DNA from: Adiantum capillus-veneris
Lineage: Eukaryota > Streptophyta > Polypodiopsida > Polypodiales > Pteridaceae
DNA: 64,000 nt
NCBI GenBank assembly: GCA_014529385.2
Contig: CM043967.1
Span: 133,478,682-133,542,681 of the forward strand
Reading direction: 5' to 3'
The stretch's first letter is position 1. The number at the start of each line of letters is the position of its first letter. The translations under genes and the position numbers were made by a program. Under the pieces are notes generated by a model that was not told the DNA's origin, searched no databases, and worked only from the letters and a program-made list of their open reading frames with translations. Positions 1 to 8,597 of the stretch are shown in pieces.

Positions 1-290
1 AAGTGGACAAGAGAAACTGAATAGACTAACTTGAAGAACTTATGAAGCACCAACCGTGGGGCCCGAAACCTTGAACAAAAGCTTAACCCTGAAAGAAATT
101 TTCGTAAAATGCGCTGACATGCTGACGTGGCAACGCTGTATGAAATTTTTGCGATTTGCACTGCAGGTGCCACGAGGCAGGCTGTACGGAATTCCCACAA
201 ATTACGTTGGTTGCTTTTGGGAGTCTCCAGCATGAGCTTTTGGGATCAGCTGCTTTTGGGCAAAATAAAGCTCCCTACAAATAATTTGGA
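1..290 (+). repeat. Family-B LTR fragment, opposite orientation
   Basis: The window opens inside a piece of a B-family LTR. Read as reverse complement, the B LTR at 819-1441 shares the same order of words: the stretch around 'aacttatgaagcacc' (34-48), 'cgctgacatgctgac', 'ggtgccacgaggcaggctgt' (167-186) and repeated 'gcttttggg' motifs. Orientation is therefore opposite to the B elements at 819 and 28219. The left part lies outside the window and the right edge near 290 is approximate. No protein is encoded. Confidence 0.6.
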
Positions 291-818
291 CCCATGTGTT
301 GGAGTTCAAGTTATCGGCGTTTGAACACGTTGGTCAAAGTTCAATGCACATGCAACTGGCAAGGAACCAATCAGATGTATCTAAAACACTATGGATGAGT
401 GCACTAATCCATTGTTGTTGGCCGGATTATAGATTGGATGTGTTTCAAAGTTCATTGTCTGGAAAGTATGGACGTGATGTGTTCACAGTTAATGAATGGG
501 GATTCTTGGACGTAGTGTGTTCTACAATTCAATTTTCTATAAGGCAACCGATGCTCAAGATGGCATTCTTCTAAGGTAAAAAGTTGAGGGTAGCAAAACC
601 GAGGTGTATCCAGTAGTACAAGGCCTTCTGTTGGGGTGTCCATGGTAGCTTCTTCATCAACTTGGTCTCACTATTTATGTCCACTGAGCTACAGAGAGGG
701 TGTTAAAGTTATGGCATCTCAAGTGAACGGCCCAATGTGATTCCAATATTTATCTTGGCTTTAGATATTTATTTTATTTATTTGTTAAATTCTGGGTAGG
801 GCAATTTGCTAAGGTGAC
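291..818. other. Intergenic, no recognised feature
   Basis: Short open frames here (longest about 92 codons at 296-574) show no recognisable domain and no splice or codon pattern that would support a gene. The last 100 bases before 819 are AT-rich. I see nothing else in it. Confidence 0.5.
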
Positions 819-1441
819 TATAACAGGCTTTGACACTCCAAGCGAGAAATCAATAGCAACACACAAAGAGAAACTTCAAATCACTAAACTTTCTACTAGA
901 GAGAGAGAGAATTGACACGGCATTGGAAGCTCCGCGTCCAGAAGCACTAGCCCCAAAGATTGGCACCCCTTTCGGTATTTGTTTATTATTGATCATTGCA
1001 AAGTACAACTCCTGAGGGTTCTCTCCTCTCAGACTCTGCGTCCAGATGCTTTGCAGAGTGAGAGGCCCAAGGGCTCTTTTAAACTTACAAGGGATGCCCA
1101 AAAGCAGCGCCCCAAAAACAATCAATTCAAAAGCACTAAACCCCAAAAGCATCTGTTCCCAAAAGTTCGCACTTAAATCAGCCAGCGCAATTTGCGAAAA
1201 TTCGTATAGCCTGCCACGTGGCACCAACAATGTAAATTGCGGAAAATCCGTACAATGTTCCATGTGAGTATGTCAGCTCGTTTTACGGAAATCATCTCCA
1301 GAGTTCAAGCTTCTGGATTTTTATGGTTAGGTTTCACGACCGGTGCTTCATAAGTTCTTTCAGTTTGTAGGCCCACGGCCCATCTCCTGGGTTGAGTTTC
1401 TCTTCTTCCAGTTGGGCATGCTACATCATCACTTTATGACA
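819..1441 (-). repeat. LTR of degenerate family-B element B2 (left copy)
   Basis: The segment aligns by eye along its length with the B LTRs at 28219 and 33978: 'gacactccaag' near the start, 'ggccccaaag.ttggca', 'ctctcagactctgcgtccag' and an end in 'actttatgaca'. The first two bases are TA, where TG is expected, so it is mutated. It is followed by a purine-rich tract on the minus strand (1442-1458), which places it as the 3' LTR of a minus-strand element. Confidence 0.75.
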
Positions 1442-1692
1442 TTCCCCCCTCTTGGAAGATTTATAATTGCCCTAGATTACGCCTGCAAAAACAGCCAAAG
1501 GACAAAAGCTTTTTTCAGTAGACACTGACTCTATGTCCTCATGCACTAGACTCCACCATCCAACACTTCTACAAATACATCAGTCACTGATCAATCACAT
1601 TTCCGTCGAAGGTCTCAGATACAGATCCTAATCATTGTAACCATTTAGCAATCACATCCAGATCACATTGATCTTTTCACGGATGTCTTGAG
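1442..1692 (-). mobile_element. Internal 3' remnant of B2 with polypurine tract
   Basis: Directly after the LTR comes 'ttcccccctcttgg', which on the minus strand is a polypurine tract like that of B at 28971-28985. The next bases ('ttataattgccctagattacgcctgc') match the same place in B (28990-29013). This internal sequence is broken at 1693 by the insertion of A1. Nothing coding survives. Confidence 0.65.
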
Positions 1693-1697
1693 CTACT

Positions 1698-2814
1698 TGT
1701 TAGGTGCAGCGGAATGAATGTTGTTTTTTCTCAAGATAAGTGATCTTTATTGCTCAAGGTTCCTTTTAGTTCTTAAAGAAAGAAAGAGCTTTCTGTCTTG
1801 TGGAGAATGCTATGATCACGAACAAAGTGGGTGGATATTGTGCGTGCAAGTGAATGAGACTGAGAGAAGGAAAGAGAAGAGATACGACACCCGAGAGGTT
1901 GTAAAACCCTCTTTTGAAGGCCCCACTCTCGTCGGCGAGACTGGTCTATTCTTTGATTGCACAAAGGTGTACAATGCGTATGCAATGGACTATGCAACTT
2001 GCTCTACGACGACGATGACGATGACGACGACGATGGCTGAAATCTGAGATCTTCTAATCGCTGAATTTCGGGACTGTTTCGGTGGCTGAAAATGACTGTT
2101 TTGGCTGCGTTTTCTTGGCTGAAAAATGAGGTTTCTTAGGGCTGAAAACTGATGGTCTTTACGGGCTGAATCTGCTACACTTTAGGTGAATAAAGCCGGT
2201 CTTAATTGCTGCTGAAATCCAAAAACGCCAGGGGCTGAAATTGGTCCTTCTGTCGCCGGGGTTCTGCAAATGCAAAAACGCTAGGCTGATCTGCTGTGTC
2301 GTGATGACGTTGGGGCTGATCTGCTGTGCACAAATCGCCAAGGCTGATCTGATGCAAAAACGCTAGGTCTTCTGTGGAGAAAACGCCAGAGTAGTCGTGG
2401 GGGTTGGTCTTGCTGAGAAGTTGCTTGTTGAGCAAGGTGCTCCTGCTGCCTCTTCTGCTAGAAAGTGCTAACTTGGTTTTGCTTATATATTAACTTAGCA
2501 AAATTGCCTTACCTACTTTTGTTGGAAAGTCACTTAAAAATAATAAGTGAAAATAACCAAAAATAGGAAAATAGGCTAAATGCACTGGAAAATTCCCCTA
2601 AATGATGCTAATGGATTCTGATGGGAATTCCGATGATCATGCTGTGTGCAACCGGAGGATATGCATCTATGCTAAGTGACTGGGCATGCACGGTCTACGA
2701 ATAGACTCACAAAAGTGTCAGATCACTGCTAATCTAGACTTGACTGAACTGATTGAACCCTGCTGTGGTGTAGCTTGTCCACGGACACATAGGGTTGGGA
2801 TGTGTCACGTGACA
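1698..2814 (-). repeat. 3' LTR of A1
   Basis: 1117 bp, the downstream LTR of a minus-strand element. Ends are TGTTAG and GTGACA on the plus strand. It is closely similar to the 1126-bp LTR at 4871-5996, with only scattered substitutions and small indels, so the insertion is fairly recent. It contains a cluster of GGCTGAAA motifs at 2035-2250 and a run of GAC/GAT triplets at 2010-2035. Confidence 0.92.
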
Positions 2815-2829
2815 TCCCCTCCTTTTCAA
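2815..2829 (-). other. Polypurine tract of A1
   Basis: On the minus strand this reads AAAAGGAGGGGA immediately before the 3' LTR. The same tract precedes the right LTRs of A2 (before 10372) and A3 (before 36136). It is the expected plus-strand primer for reverse transcription. Confidence 0.85.
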
Positions 2830-3554
2830 AGTGAGGTACTAGTACCGAACTGTATGGCGTCGAGGGAGATCGCCAACAACATCCGGAATCTTGGAAGGGA
2901 CTCTTCGCCGGCCCACTTTGATGTGTGGGTCGTGCGGTACTCGAACTTCATAAAGGTCTGCAACGCTTGCTTCTTTGGGCCGCGCCGAAAGCGACACAAA
3001 GTCTTATGAATCTCCTTTCTTGCTTCAACTTCGTCTAGAGTCCTGCTTCTTTCGTCTTCAAGAATCTCCATGGCTGAAAATTCCTGAAAGAATCTCCAAC
3101 ACAAAACCATGAACATACCCATTCCATGTGAAGTGAAGGAAAAAAAACTTGTCTTCTCTAAAGACTGTGTATGCAATGTAGACGAACATAGAGACGGAGT
3201 GACAAACCGTTCATCAAACACATGCAAACAATGCGTTCGAATCTTTTCTGTTTGATCGAAATCAATCAACTGTGGCAACTCACAATGGAAATGCCCATGC
3301 TTGGTGCTCATACGTTCATGTGCTCGTTCGGAAAATGCGTCATGCCAAGGAAGAGACATGCAATGCGACTTCCTTACATACAAACTTTTCAACTTTTCAT
3401 GAACAATCCGTATACATTCGTGCTCATCCATGATAGAAACATGCTCAACATACAATATGTCATGCCTAGGAAAAGGGATCACATAACGATGCTGACTAAA
3501 ATACAGGAAACCTTCACGAATGAAACACTCGAACAATGCGTGTGTACCAATCAT
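2826..3554 (-). pseudogene. Family-A protein, C-terminal half (A1)
   Basis: Open frame of 242 codons, in a different frame from the upstream piece at 4347-3589. In A2 the two halves are joined in one frame at the same point, so A1 has one frameshift plus a stop near 3590 and I treat it as the 3' half of one protein. It is rich in Cys, His and Trp with conserved words across A1, A2 and A3: ALFECFIR, FLYFSQ, VIPFPRH, SLPWHD, PQLID. The last 45 residues (about 195-240: RRGPKKQALQTFMKF, then an aromatic/acidic segment with W and EE) resemble the core of a retrotransposon chromodomain. No catalytic motif is present. The function is unknown; an integration-targeting role for the tail is only inference. 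Confidence 0.6.
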
Positions 3555-3588
3555 GCGAACACAATACTTCCTGTGATGGTTCTTTGGA

Positions 3589-4347
3589 TCAAGGCTCGAG
3601 AGCCAAGATCGGTTCGTCCTGAATGATCGAATCGTCCTGTGGGGGTTCTTTGGACCTCGACTCGAAAGCCAAGACGGCTTTTTCGTGATTGATCGAATCT
3701 ACAACGAGGTTAGCTTCGCTAGAAAAAGCATCCACTAACACATCATCCTGGTGAACAATCACATCTTCTTCATGCAACTCATCATGCTTGTGAGAAATCA
3801 CATCTTGATCATGCAAATCATCATGCTTGTCATTGTCATCCAAATCATTATGCAAATCATTGGCATTGAAATCATCATGCTTATCATTGTCATTCAAATT
3901 ATCATCATGCTTCAAACAATCATGCAAATCCTGTGTATCCTGCTTTGGAGAAGAAGAGACTGAGACAGTCTCCTTTCCGTGATTCTGTGCAAAGTATGCA
4001 TGTACTTGAGAAAAAAGTCTCAAGAACTCTTTGTTTTGTCGGTCGCTCTTTTCTTTTTGTGCTTTGATCTCGTGATCAAAATCTGCTTGTCTTGCTTTGC
4101 TCTCGTGCGCTATGGCTGCCATTCTTTCTTGGTACTTACGCTCGATGGCTGCCATGTCTTCTTCGTAGGCTTTTCTGTCTGCTTCTCTTTCTTGTTTCAA
4201 CTCCTCCATAGGAGTTAGTGCAATCTTTGTTGTAGATGGTGAAGGGGGAGGGTCGGAAAAACCTCCTAGTGTGGAAAATTCTTCTTCGCCTCTCTCATGC
4301 TCATCACCTCCAAGCGAAGTATCCATTCCGCTTCGAGTGATGACCAT
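3589..4347 (-). CDS. Family-A protein, N-terminal half with coiled coil and HDD repeats (A1)
   Basis: 252-codon open frame beginning MVITRSG, the best-preserved copy of this half. Residues 45-125 are a highly charged Glu/Lys/Arg/Ala stretch with heptad-like spacing, probably a coiled coil. Residues 140-205 are a run of Asp/His-rich units of the KHDD/LDDNDKHDD type ending in VISHKHDELHEEDVIVHQDD. The end carries units of the ESRSKEPPQ type, repeated three times in A3. I recognise no gag matrix/capsid, zinc knuckle or enzyme. By position (first ORF after the leader) it stands where gag would stand, so a structural nucleocapsid-like role is possible but unproven. Confidence 0.6.
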   Translation of the reverse strand: MVITRSGMDTSLGGDEHERGEEEFSTLGGFSDPPPSPSTTKIALTPMEELKQEREADRKAYEEDMAAIERKYQERMAAIAHESKARQADFDHEIKAQKEKSDRQNKEFLRLFSQVHAYFAQNHGKETVSVSSSPKQDTQDLHDCLKHDDNLNDNDKHDDFNANDLHNDLDDNDKHDDLHDQDVISHKHDELHEEDVIVHQDDVLVDAFSSEANLVVDSINHEKAVLAFESRSKEPPQDDSIIQDEPILALEP

Positions 4348-4616
4348 TCTACAATCGTGGGTTCTTGTGGGTTCTTAAGTTCACGAGGAACTTGGGTTCT
4401 TGGGGATCTTGAGGTTCTTGAGGTCCTTGATTCGTGAGAATCTTGGGTTCTTGAGGTTCTTGAGGTCCTTGATTCGTGAGAATCTTGGGTTCTTGAGGTT
4501 GTCTTTTGCTTGCAAATCGCGTTGGAGAAGGATCTTCTCTTCACCCGAGTTCTACCCTTTTCTGCGGGCGCACCCCTTGGCGGCCTTGCGCTCACACCAA
4601 GGTTGCTTTTTCCCAC
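4266..4616 (-). pseudogene. Upstream basic segment of the family-A ORF (A1)
   Basis: Open frame starting MGKSNLGVSAR, basic (Arg/Lys rich), followed by Arg-Thr-Ser-rich repeats made by a short tandem duplication in DNA (about 4389-4500). In A2 this segment runs in frame directly into MVITRSG, while in A1 it overlaps that start in another frame. The ancestral protein may therefore have begun here, with A1 shifted, or translation may normally begin at MVITRSG. Confidence 0.45.
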
Positions 4617-4857
4617 CTCACGTCGATTGGCTGGCTGCTAAGTGCACGGTACGCTCTCAATGAGTGAAAAGAGCCACAAGGGGAGGCTGGACAAGCCCTT
4701 CTTTCTTGGGATTCCTGTCACTCTTCAACAAAACACGATTAGAAATCGCCACGCCCAAGTAAACTTGGGTTCGTGCGATCGCAACAAGCAAAAAAAATTC
4801 TTGTGGTTCTTGTGGTTCTTGTGGTTCTTTCCTTGAGTAATGCAGAACACTTCCAAA

Positions 4858-4869
4858 GCTCTGATACCA
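4858..4869 (-). other. Primer-binding site of A1
   Basis: On the minus strand this reads TGGTATCAGAGC, the usual plant LTR-element PBS complementary to the 3' end of initiator-methionine tRNA. It lies one base inside the 5' LTR (which ends at 4871 on the plus strand). Confidence 0.93.
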
Positions 4870-4870
4870 A

Positions 4871-5996
4871 TGTTAGGTGCAGCGGAATGAATGTTGTTTT
4901 TTCTCAAGATTAGTGATCTTTATTGCTCAAGGTTCCTTTTAGTTCTGAGGGAAAGAGAGAGCTTTCCGTCTTATGGAGAATGCTATGATCACGAACAAAG
5001 TGGGTGGATATTGTGCATGCAAGTGAATGAGACTGAGAGGAGGAGAGAGAAGAGATACGACACCCGAGAGGTTGTAAAACCCTCCTCCGAAGGCCCCACT
5101 CTCGTCGGCGAGTGGTCTATTCTTTGATTGCACAAAGGTGTACAATGCGTATGCAATGGACTATGCAACTTGGTCTATGCCGATGACGACGACGGTGACG
5201 ACGACGACGACGACGATGGCTGAAATCTGAGATCTTCTAATCGCTGAATTTCGGGACTGTTTCGGTGGCTGAAAATGACTGTTTTGGCTGTGTTTTCTTG
5301 GCTGAAAAATGAGGTTTCTTAGGGCTGAAAACTGATGGTCTTTACGGGCTGAATCTGCTACACTTTAGGTAAATAATGCCGGTCTTAATTTGCTGCTGAA
5401 ATCCAAAAACGCAGGGGCTGAAATTAGTCCTTCTGTCGCCAGGGTTCTACAAATGCAAAAACGCTAGGCTGATCTGTTGTGTCGTGATGACGTCGGGGTG
5501 ATCGGCTGTGCACAAATCGCCAAGGCTGATCTGATGCAAAAACGCTAGGTCTTCTGTGGAGAAAACGCCAGAGTAGTCGCGGGGGTTGGTCTTGCTGAGA
5601 AGTTGCTTGTTGAGCAAGGTGCTCTTGCTGCCTCTTCTGCCAGAAAGTGCTAACTTGGGCTTGCTTATATATTAACTTAGCAAAATTACCCTACCTACTT
5701 TTGTTGGAAAGTCACTTAAAAATAATAAGTGAAAATAACCAAAAATAGGAAAATAAGCTAAATGCATTGGAAAATTCCCCTAACTGATGCTAATGGATTC
5801 TGATGGGAATTCCGATGATCATGCTGTGTGCAACCGGAGGATATGCATCTATGCTAAGTGACTGGGCATGCACGGTCTACGAATAGACTCACAAAAGTGC
5901 CAGATCACTGCTAATCTAGACTTGACTGAACTGACTGAACCCTGCTGTGGTGTAGCTTGTCCACGGACACATAGGGTTGGGATGTGTCACGTGACA
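4871..5996 (-). repeat. 5' LTR of A1 (promoter LTR)
   Basis: 1126 bp. Being next to the PBS, it is the 5' LTR of the minus-strand element. Its outer end is the perfect palindrome TGTCACGTGACA (5985-5996), containing a CACGTG G-box. A TATA box lies at 5665-5671. The transcribed part between TATA and PBS is packed with TTTCAGCC-type motifs on the minus strand (about 5215-5425) and with GCGTTTTT words. Confidence 0.92.
5665..5671 (-). promoter_or_regulatory. TATA box in A1 5' LTR
   Basis: Minus strand TATATAA followed by GCAAGCC, conserved at the same place in A2 (7575-7581) and A3. It would set U3/R near 5640. No experimental start site is known. Confidence 0.6.
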
Positions 5997-6001
5997 CTAC
6001 T

Positions 6002-6300
6002 AAACCTTGTTACTATTAGATTCACATCCTTTCATTTCACATTTCAACCAAGCAAACCATGCCCATGACCATCTCCACACGACAATACATCCACATAGCA
6101 TGCGGTTCACAAAATCTCACACTTACTCCACACTGAACACCGTGTTTTCAATCATTCAATCTAGCCATCTCATTTCGTCGAGAACTCTTGATGCACCAAG
6201 ATCACTATGCAGCCATCTCATCCTTCTTGAACTCTTGATGCACTCACAACAGTACCCAATCATCTCATCCAGATAGACATCTTGATGCACTAGAATCTCT
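6002..6300. repeat. Degenerate ~48-bp tandem repeat between A1 and the B2 LTR remnant
   Basis: From about 6163 three imperfect units follow one another. Each starts with a form of 'agccatctcat' (6163, 6211, 6257) and contains 'tcttgatgcac' toward its end. The first part (6002-6160) is low-complexity A/C/T sequence. It should be internal B2 sequence by position, but I do not recognise it in the B copy at 28219. Confidence 0.55.
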
Positions 6301-6630
6301 TTCCCCAAAAGTATCTGTTCCCAAATGTTGGCACTGAAGTCAGCTAGTGTAATTTACGAGATTCCGTACAGCTTGCCACGTGGCACTAGCAACGCAAATT
6401 GCGGAAAATCCGTACAACATTCCACGTCAGGACTGAGTATGTCAACGTGTTTTACTGAAATCATTCTCCAAAGTTCAAGCTTCGGGATTTCTAGGGTTAG
6501 GCCCCACAACCGGTGCTTCCCGAGTTCTTTCAGTTCGTAGGCCCACGACCCATCTTCTGGGTTCAGTTCCTCTTGTCCACTCAGCCATTTCTCTTCCAGT
6601 CAAGCATGCCACGTCATCACTTTGTGACAA
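6301..6630 (-). repeat. Partial LTR of B2 (right copy)
   Basis: Matches the U3 half of the B2 LTR at about 1135-1441: 'ccccaaaag.atctgttccc', 'gccacgtggca', 'ttgcggaaaatccgtacaa', and an end in 'ctttgtgaca' at 6630. The rest of this LTR is missing, so B2 has suffered a large internal deletion. The flanks are GTGAC (814-818) and ATGAC (6631-6635), a possible target duplication with one mismatch. Confidence 0.7.
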
Positions 6631-7248
6631 TGACTATATAAGCACACCTATGTCGCATCTCCTCAGTGACGAGGCAAGGCATTTGTGCCCACGCCTACTC
6701 TCTGCATGCATCCCTGCGCTCTAATTGTGGGTCAGCTGAGAGCAGCTCACAGTAAAAGTCAGTAGCTATTGACCACTTGTCATCAGGCTGTGGCAACAGA
6801 CCCATCTTGTCTCCTCACTGGCGAACACTAGTATGCGCATGGCGGGGACCCACCATCTTAAAAAAACTCTCGAGTAACTCTGTCGCCCACCTGGGTCCAT
6901 TGAGATGGATGACAGTGGTAGGCAAACTCGTGGCGCTGCTCCTCAATAGTGATTAGCTCCTGTCTAGCCTGCTACATGTGGTCCTCCATCCAGAGACTAC
7001 ATGGGTGCTACTCTTGCATCCTCTGTAAGGAGGCAATGCCCCGATCTAGCCGCTTCTCTTTTGCTCAGACCGCAGCCAATCACACTGTCAGCTCCTGGAG
7101 AAAGAAGCGACTAAGCTCGTTGAGGCCATTGGCTACTCTAGTAGCAACATCCCCCTGTGTATCTAGACTCTTGGTCCAAAGCGCAACAACCTGCTCTCTC
7201 AGCTCGATATCTAGCAAAATCTTCTGTGGGATGCATAACACAACACCG
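6631..7248 (-). pseudogene. LINE fragment: linker after endonuclease
   Basis: On the minus strand this stretch reads as a broken LINE ORF2. It contains the recognisable run WTQVGDRVTREFF, with a following Tyr-Cys-Glu-Leu-Leu-Ser-Ala-Asp-Pro region, typical of the spacer between the endonuclease and RT of plant non-LTR elements. Several in-frame stops are present. It ends at 6631 against the B2 LTR and is separated from its upstream part (11508-11959) by the A2 insertion. No RT is left. Confidence 0.65.
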
Positions 7249-8357
7249 TGTCACGTGACACATCCAACCCTATGTGTCCGTGGACAAGCTACAACACGAC
7301 AAGGGTTCAGTCAGTCCAGTTAGTCTAGATTTAGAAGTGATCTGGCACTTTTGTGAGTCTATTCGTAGACCGTGCATGCCCAGTCACTTAGTGTAGATGC
7401 ATATCCTCTGGTTGCACACAGCATGATCATCAGTATTCCCATCAGAATCCATCAAATTCCATCAGGGGAATTTTCTAGTGCATTTAGCCTAGTTTACCTA
7501 TTTTTGACATTTTTCACTTATTATTTTTAAGTGACTTTTGTTGGAAAGCAGGTAGGGCAATTTTGCTAAGTTTGTATATAAGCAAACCTAGACTAGCACT
7601 AAATGGCAGAAGAGCAACAGGAGCCAAGCTCAACAGACAACTTCTCAACAAGAACTGGGTGGATTTTCCCTCCAAGCAAGACTCATCCCTCTAGCGTTTT
7701 CTTCACCAAGCACCTTTGCTAGCCGTGGCTGAAAACGCTGCAAATGTGCAAACACTATAATCTGTAAAACCGCTAGGGAAAGGCTCTGCAAAAACGCAAT
7801 CTGATGGGGGTTTTGGCGATGATGCTGAGGCAAAAACGCCAGGCAGCAGTGCAGCGTTTTTCAGCCATGAAGGACCTGCATATTCAGCCCTAAAGAGTAG
7901 CAGATTCAGCCCGGAAAGACCAACAGTTTTCAGCCTTAAGAACCTCAGTTTTCAGCCCTAAACCTGCAGATTTTCAGCGACAAAGACCTACAGAAACAGC
8001 CCCCAAAATCAGCGTTTTTGGACTAGCAGCAGATTTCAGCCCATAGCGTTTTTGGACAGCAGTAGCGCAGATTTCAGCCCTTAGATTGTGCAATCATAAG
8101 TAGACCACTCTCGCCGACGAGAGTGGGGCCTTCGGATGAGGGTTTTACAACGTCTCTAGTGTCGTATCTCTCTTCTCTCTCTATCTCTCAGTCTCATATA
8201 CTTGTACGCACAGTGTCCATTCACTTTGTTTGTGATCATAGCATTCTCTCACTAGAATGGAAGGCTCTACCTTCCATAAGAACAAAAGGAAACTTGAGCA
8301 CAGTTCGGAGCACTCATCTTGAGCAAAGTGCAAACATTCATTCCGCTGCACATAACA
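7249..8357 (+). repeat. 5' LTR of A2
   Basis: 1109 bp. It starts with the 12-bp palindrome TGTCACGTGACA, has a TATA box at 7575-7581, and a leader with repeated TTTCAGCC and GCGTTTTTG words (about 7730-8080). It ends CATAACA, where the right LTR has CCTAACA. Confidence 0.9.
7575..7581 (+). promoter_or_regulatory. TATA box in A2 5' LTR
   Basis: TATATAA followed by GCAAACC, 326 bp into the LTR, at the same position as in A1 and A3. Confidence 0.6.
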
Positions 8358-8358
8358 T

Positions 8359-8370
8359 TGGTATCAGAGC
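8359..8370 (+). other. Primer-binding site of A2
   Basis: TGGTATCAGAGC starts one base after the 5' LTR, complementary to plant initiator tRNA-Met. Confidence 0.93.
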
Positions 8371-8597
8371 TTTGACAGTGTTCTGTATCACTCAAGGAAG
8401 TAACCACAAGAATGACAAGAATTTTTTTGCTTGTTGCGGCTGCACGAACCCAAGTTCGCTTGGGCGTGTCGATTCCTAATCGTATTTTTGAAGTGATAGG
8501 AATCCCAAGAAAGAAGGGCTTGTCAAGCCTCCCCTTGTGTCTCTTTTCACTCATTGAGAGCGGACTGTGCATTTAGCGGCCGGCCAACCAACGTGAG

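Larger units (their letters stand above)
1698..5996 (-). mobile_element. Non-autonomous LTR retrotransposon A1 (family A), complete
   Basis: This is a full-length element on the minus strand. LTRs are 1698-2814 and 4871-5996, both running TGTTAGG...GTGACA on the plus strand. The flanking 5-bp target duplication CTACT is exact (1693-1697 and 5997-6001). A PBS (4858-4869) and PPT (2815-2829) sit at the proper ends of a 2.06-kb internal region. No gag, protease, RT, RNase H or integrase motif is present in any frame. The internal region instead carries a family-specific protein in three adjoining frames (4616-2826), also seen in A2 and A3. By size and content it is a LARD-like or TR-GAG-like element that would need enzymes from a partner. 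The host site is the internal part of B2. Confidence 0.93.

Noticed and set aside
3222-3963. Plus-strand open frames across A1 (134 and 70 codons)
   Set aside because: They are antisense shadows of the family-A protein; Ile/Met-rich translation comes from the HDD repeats read backwards.
7249-8357. CRISPR-like or tRNA features in the repeated leader
   Set aside because: Repeats are short, degenerate and without regular spacers; this is a eukaryotic LTR. No tRNA or rRNA gene was seen anywhere in the window.
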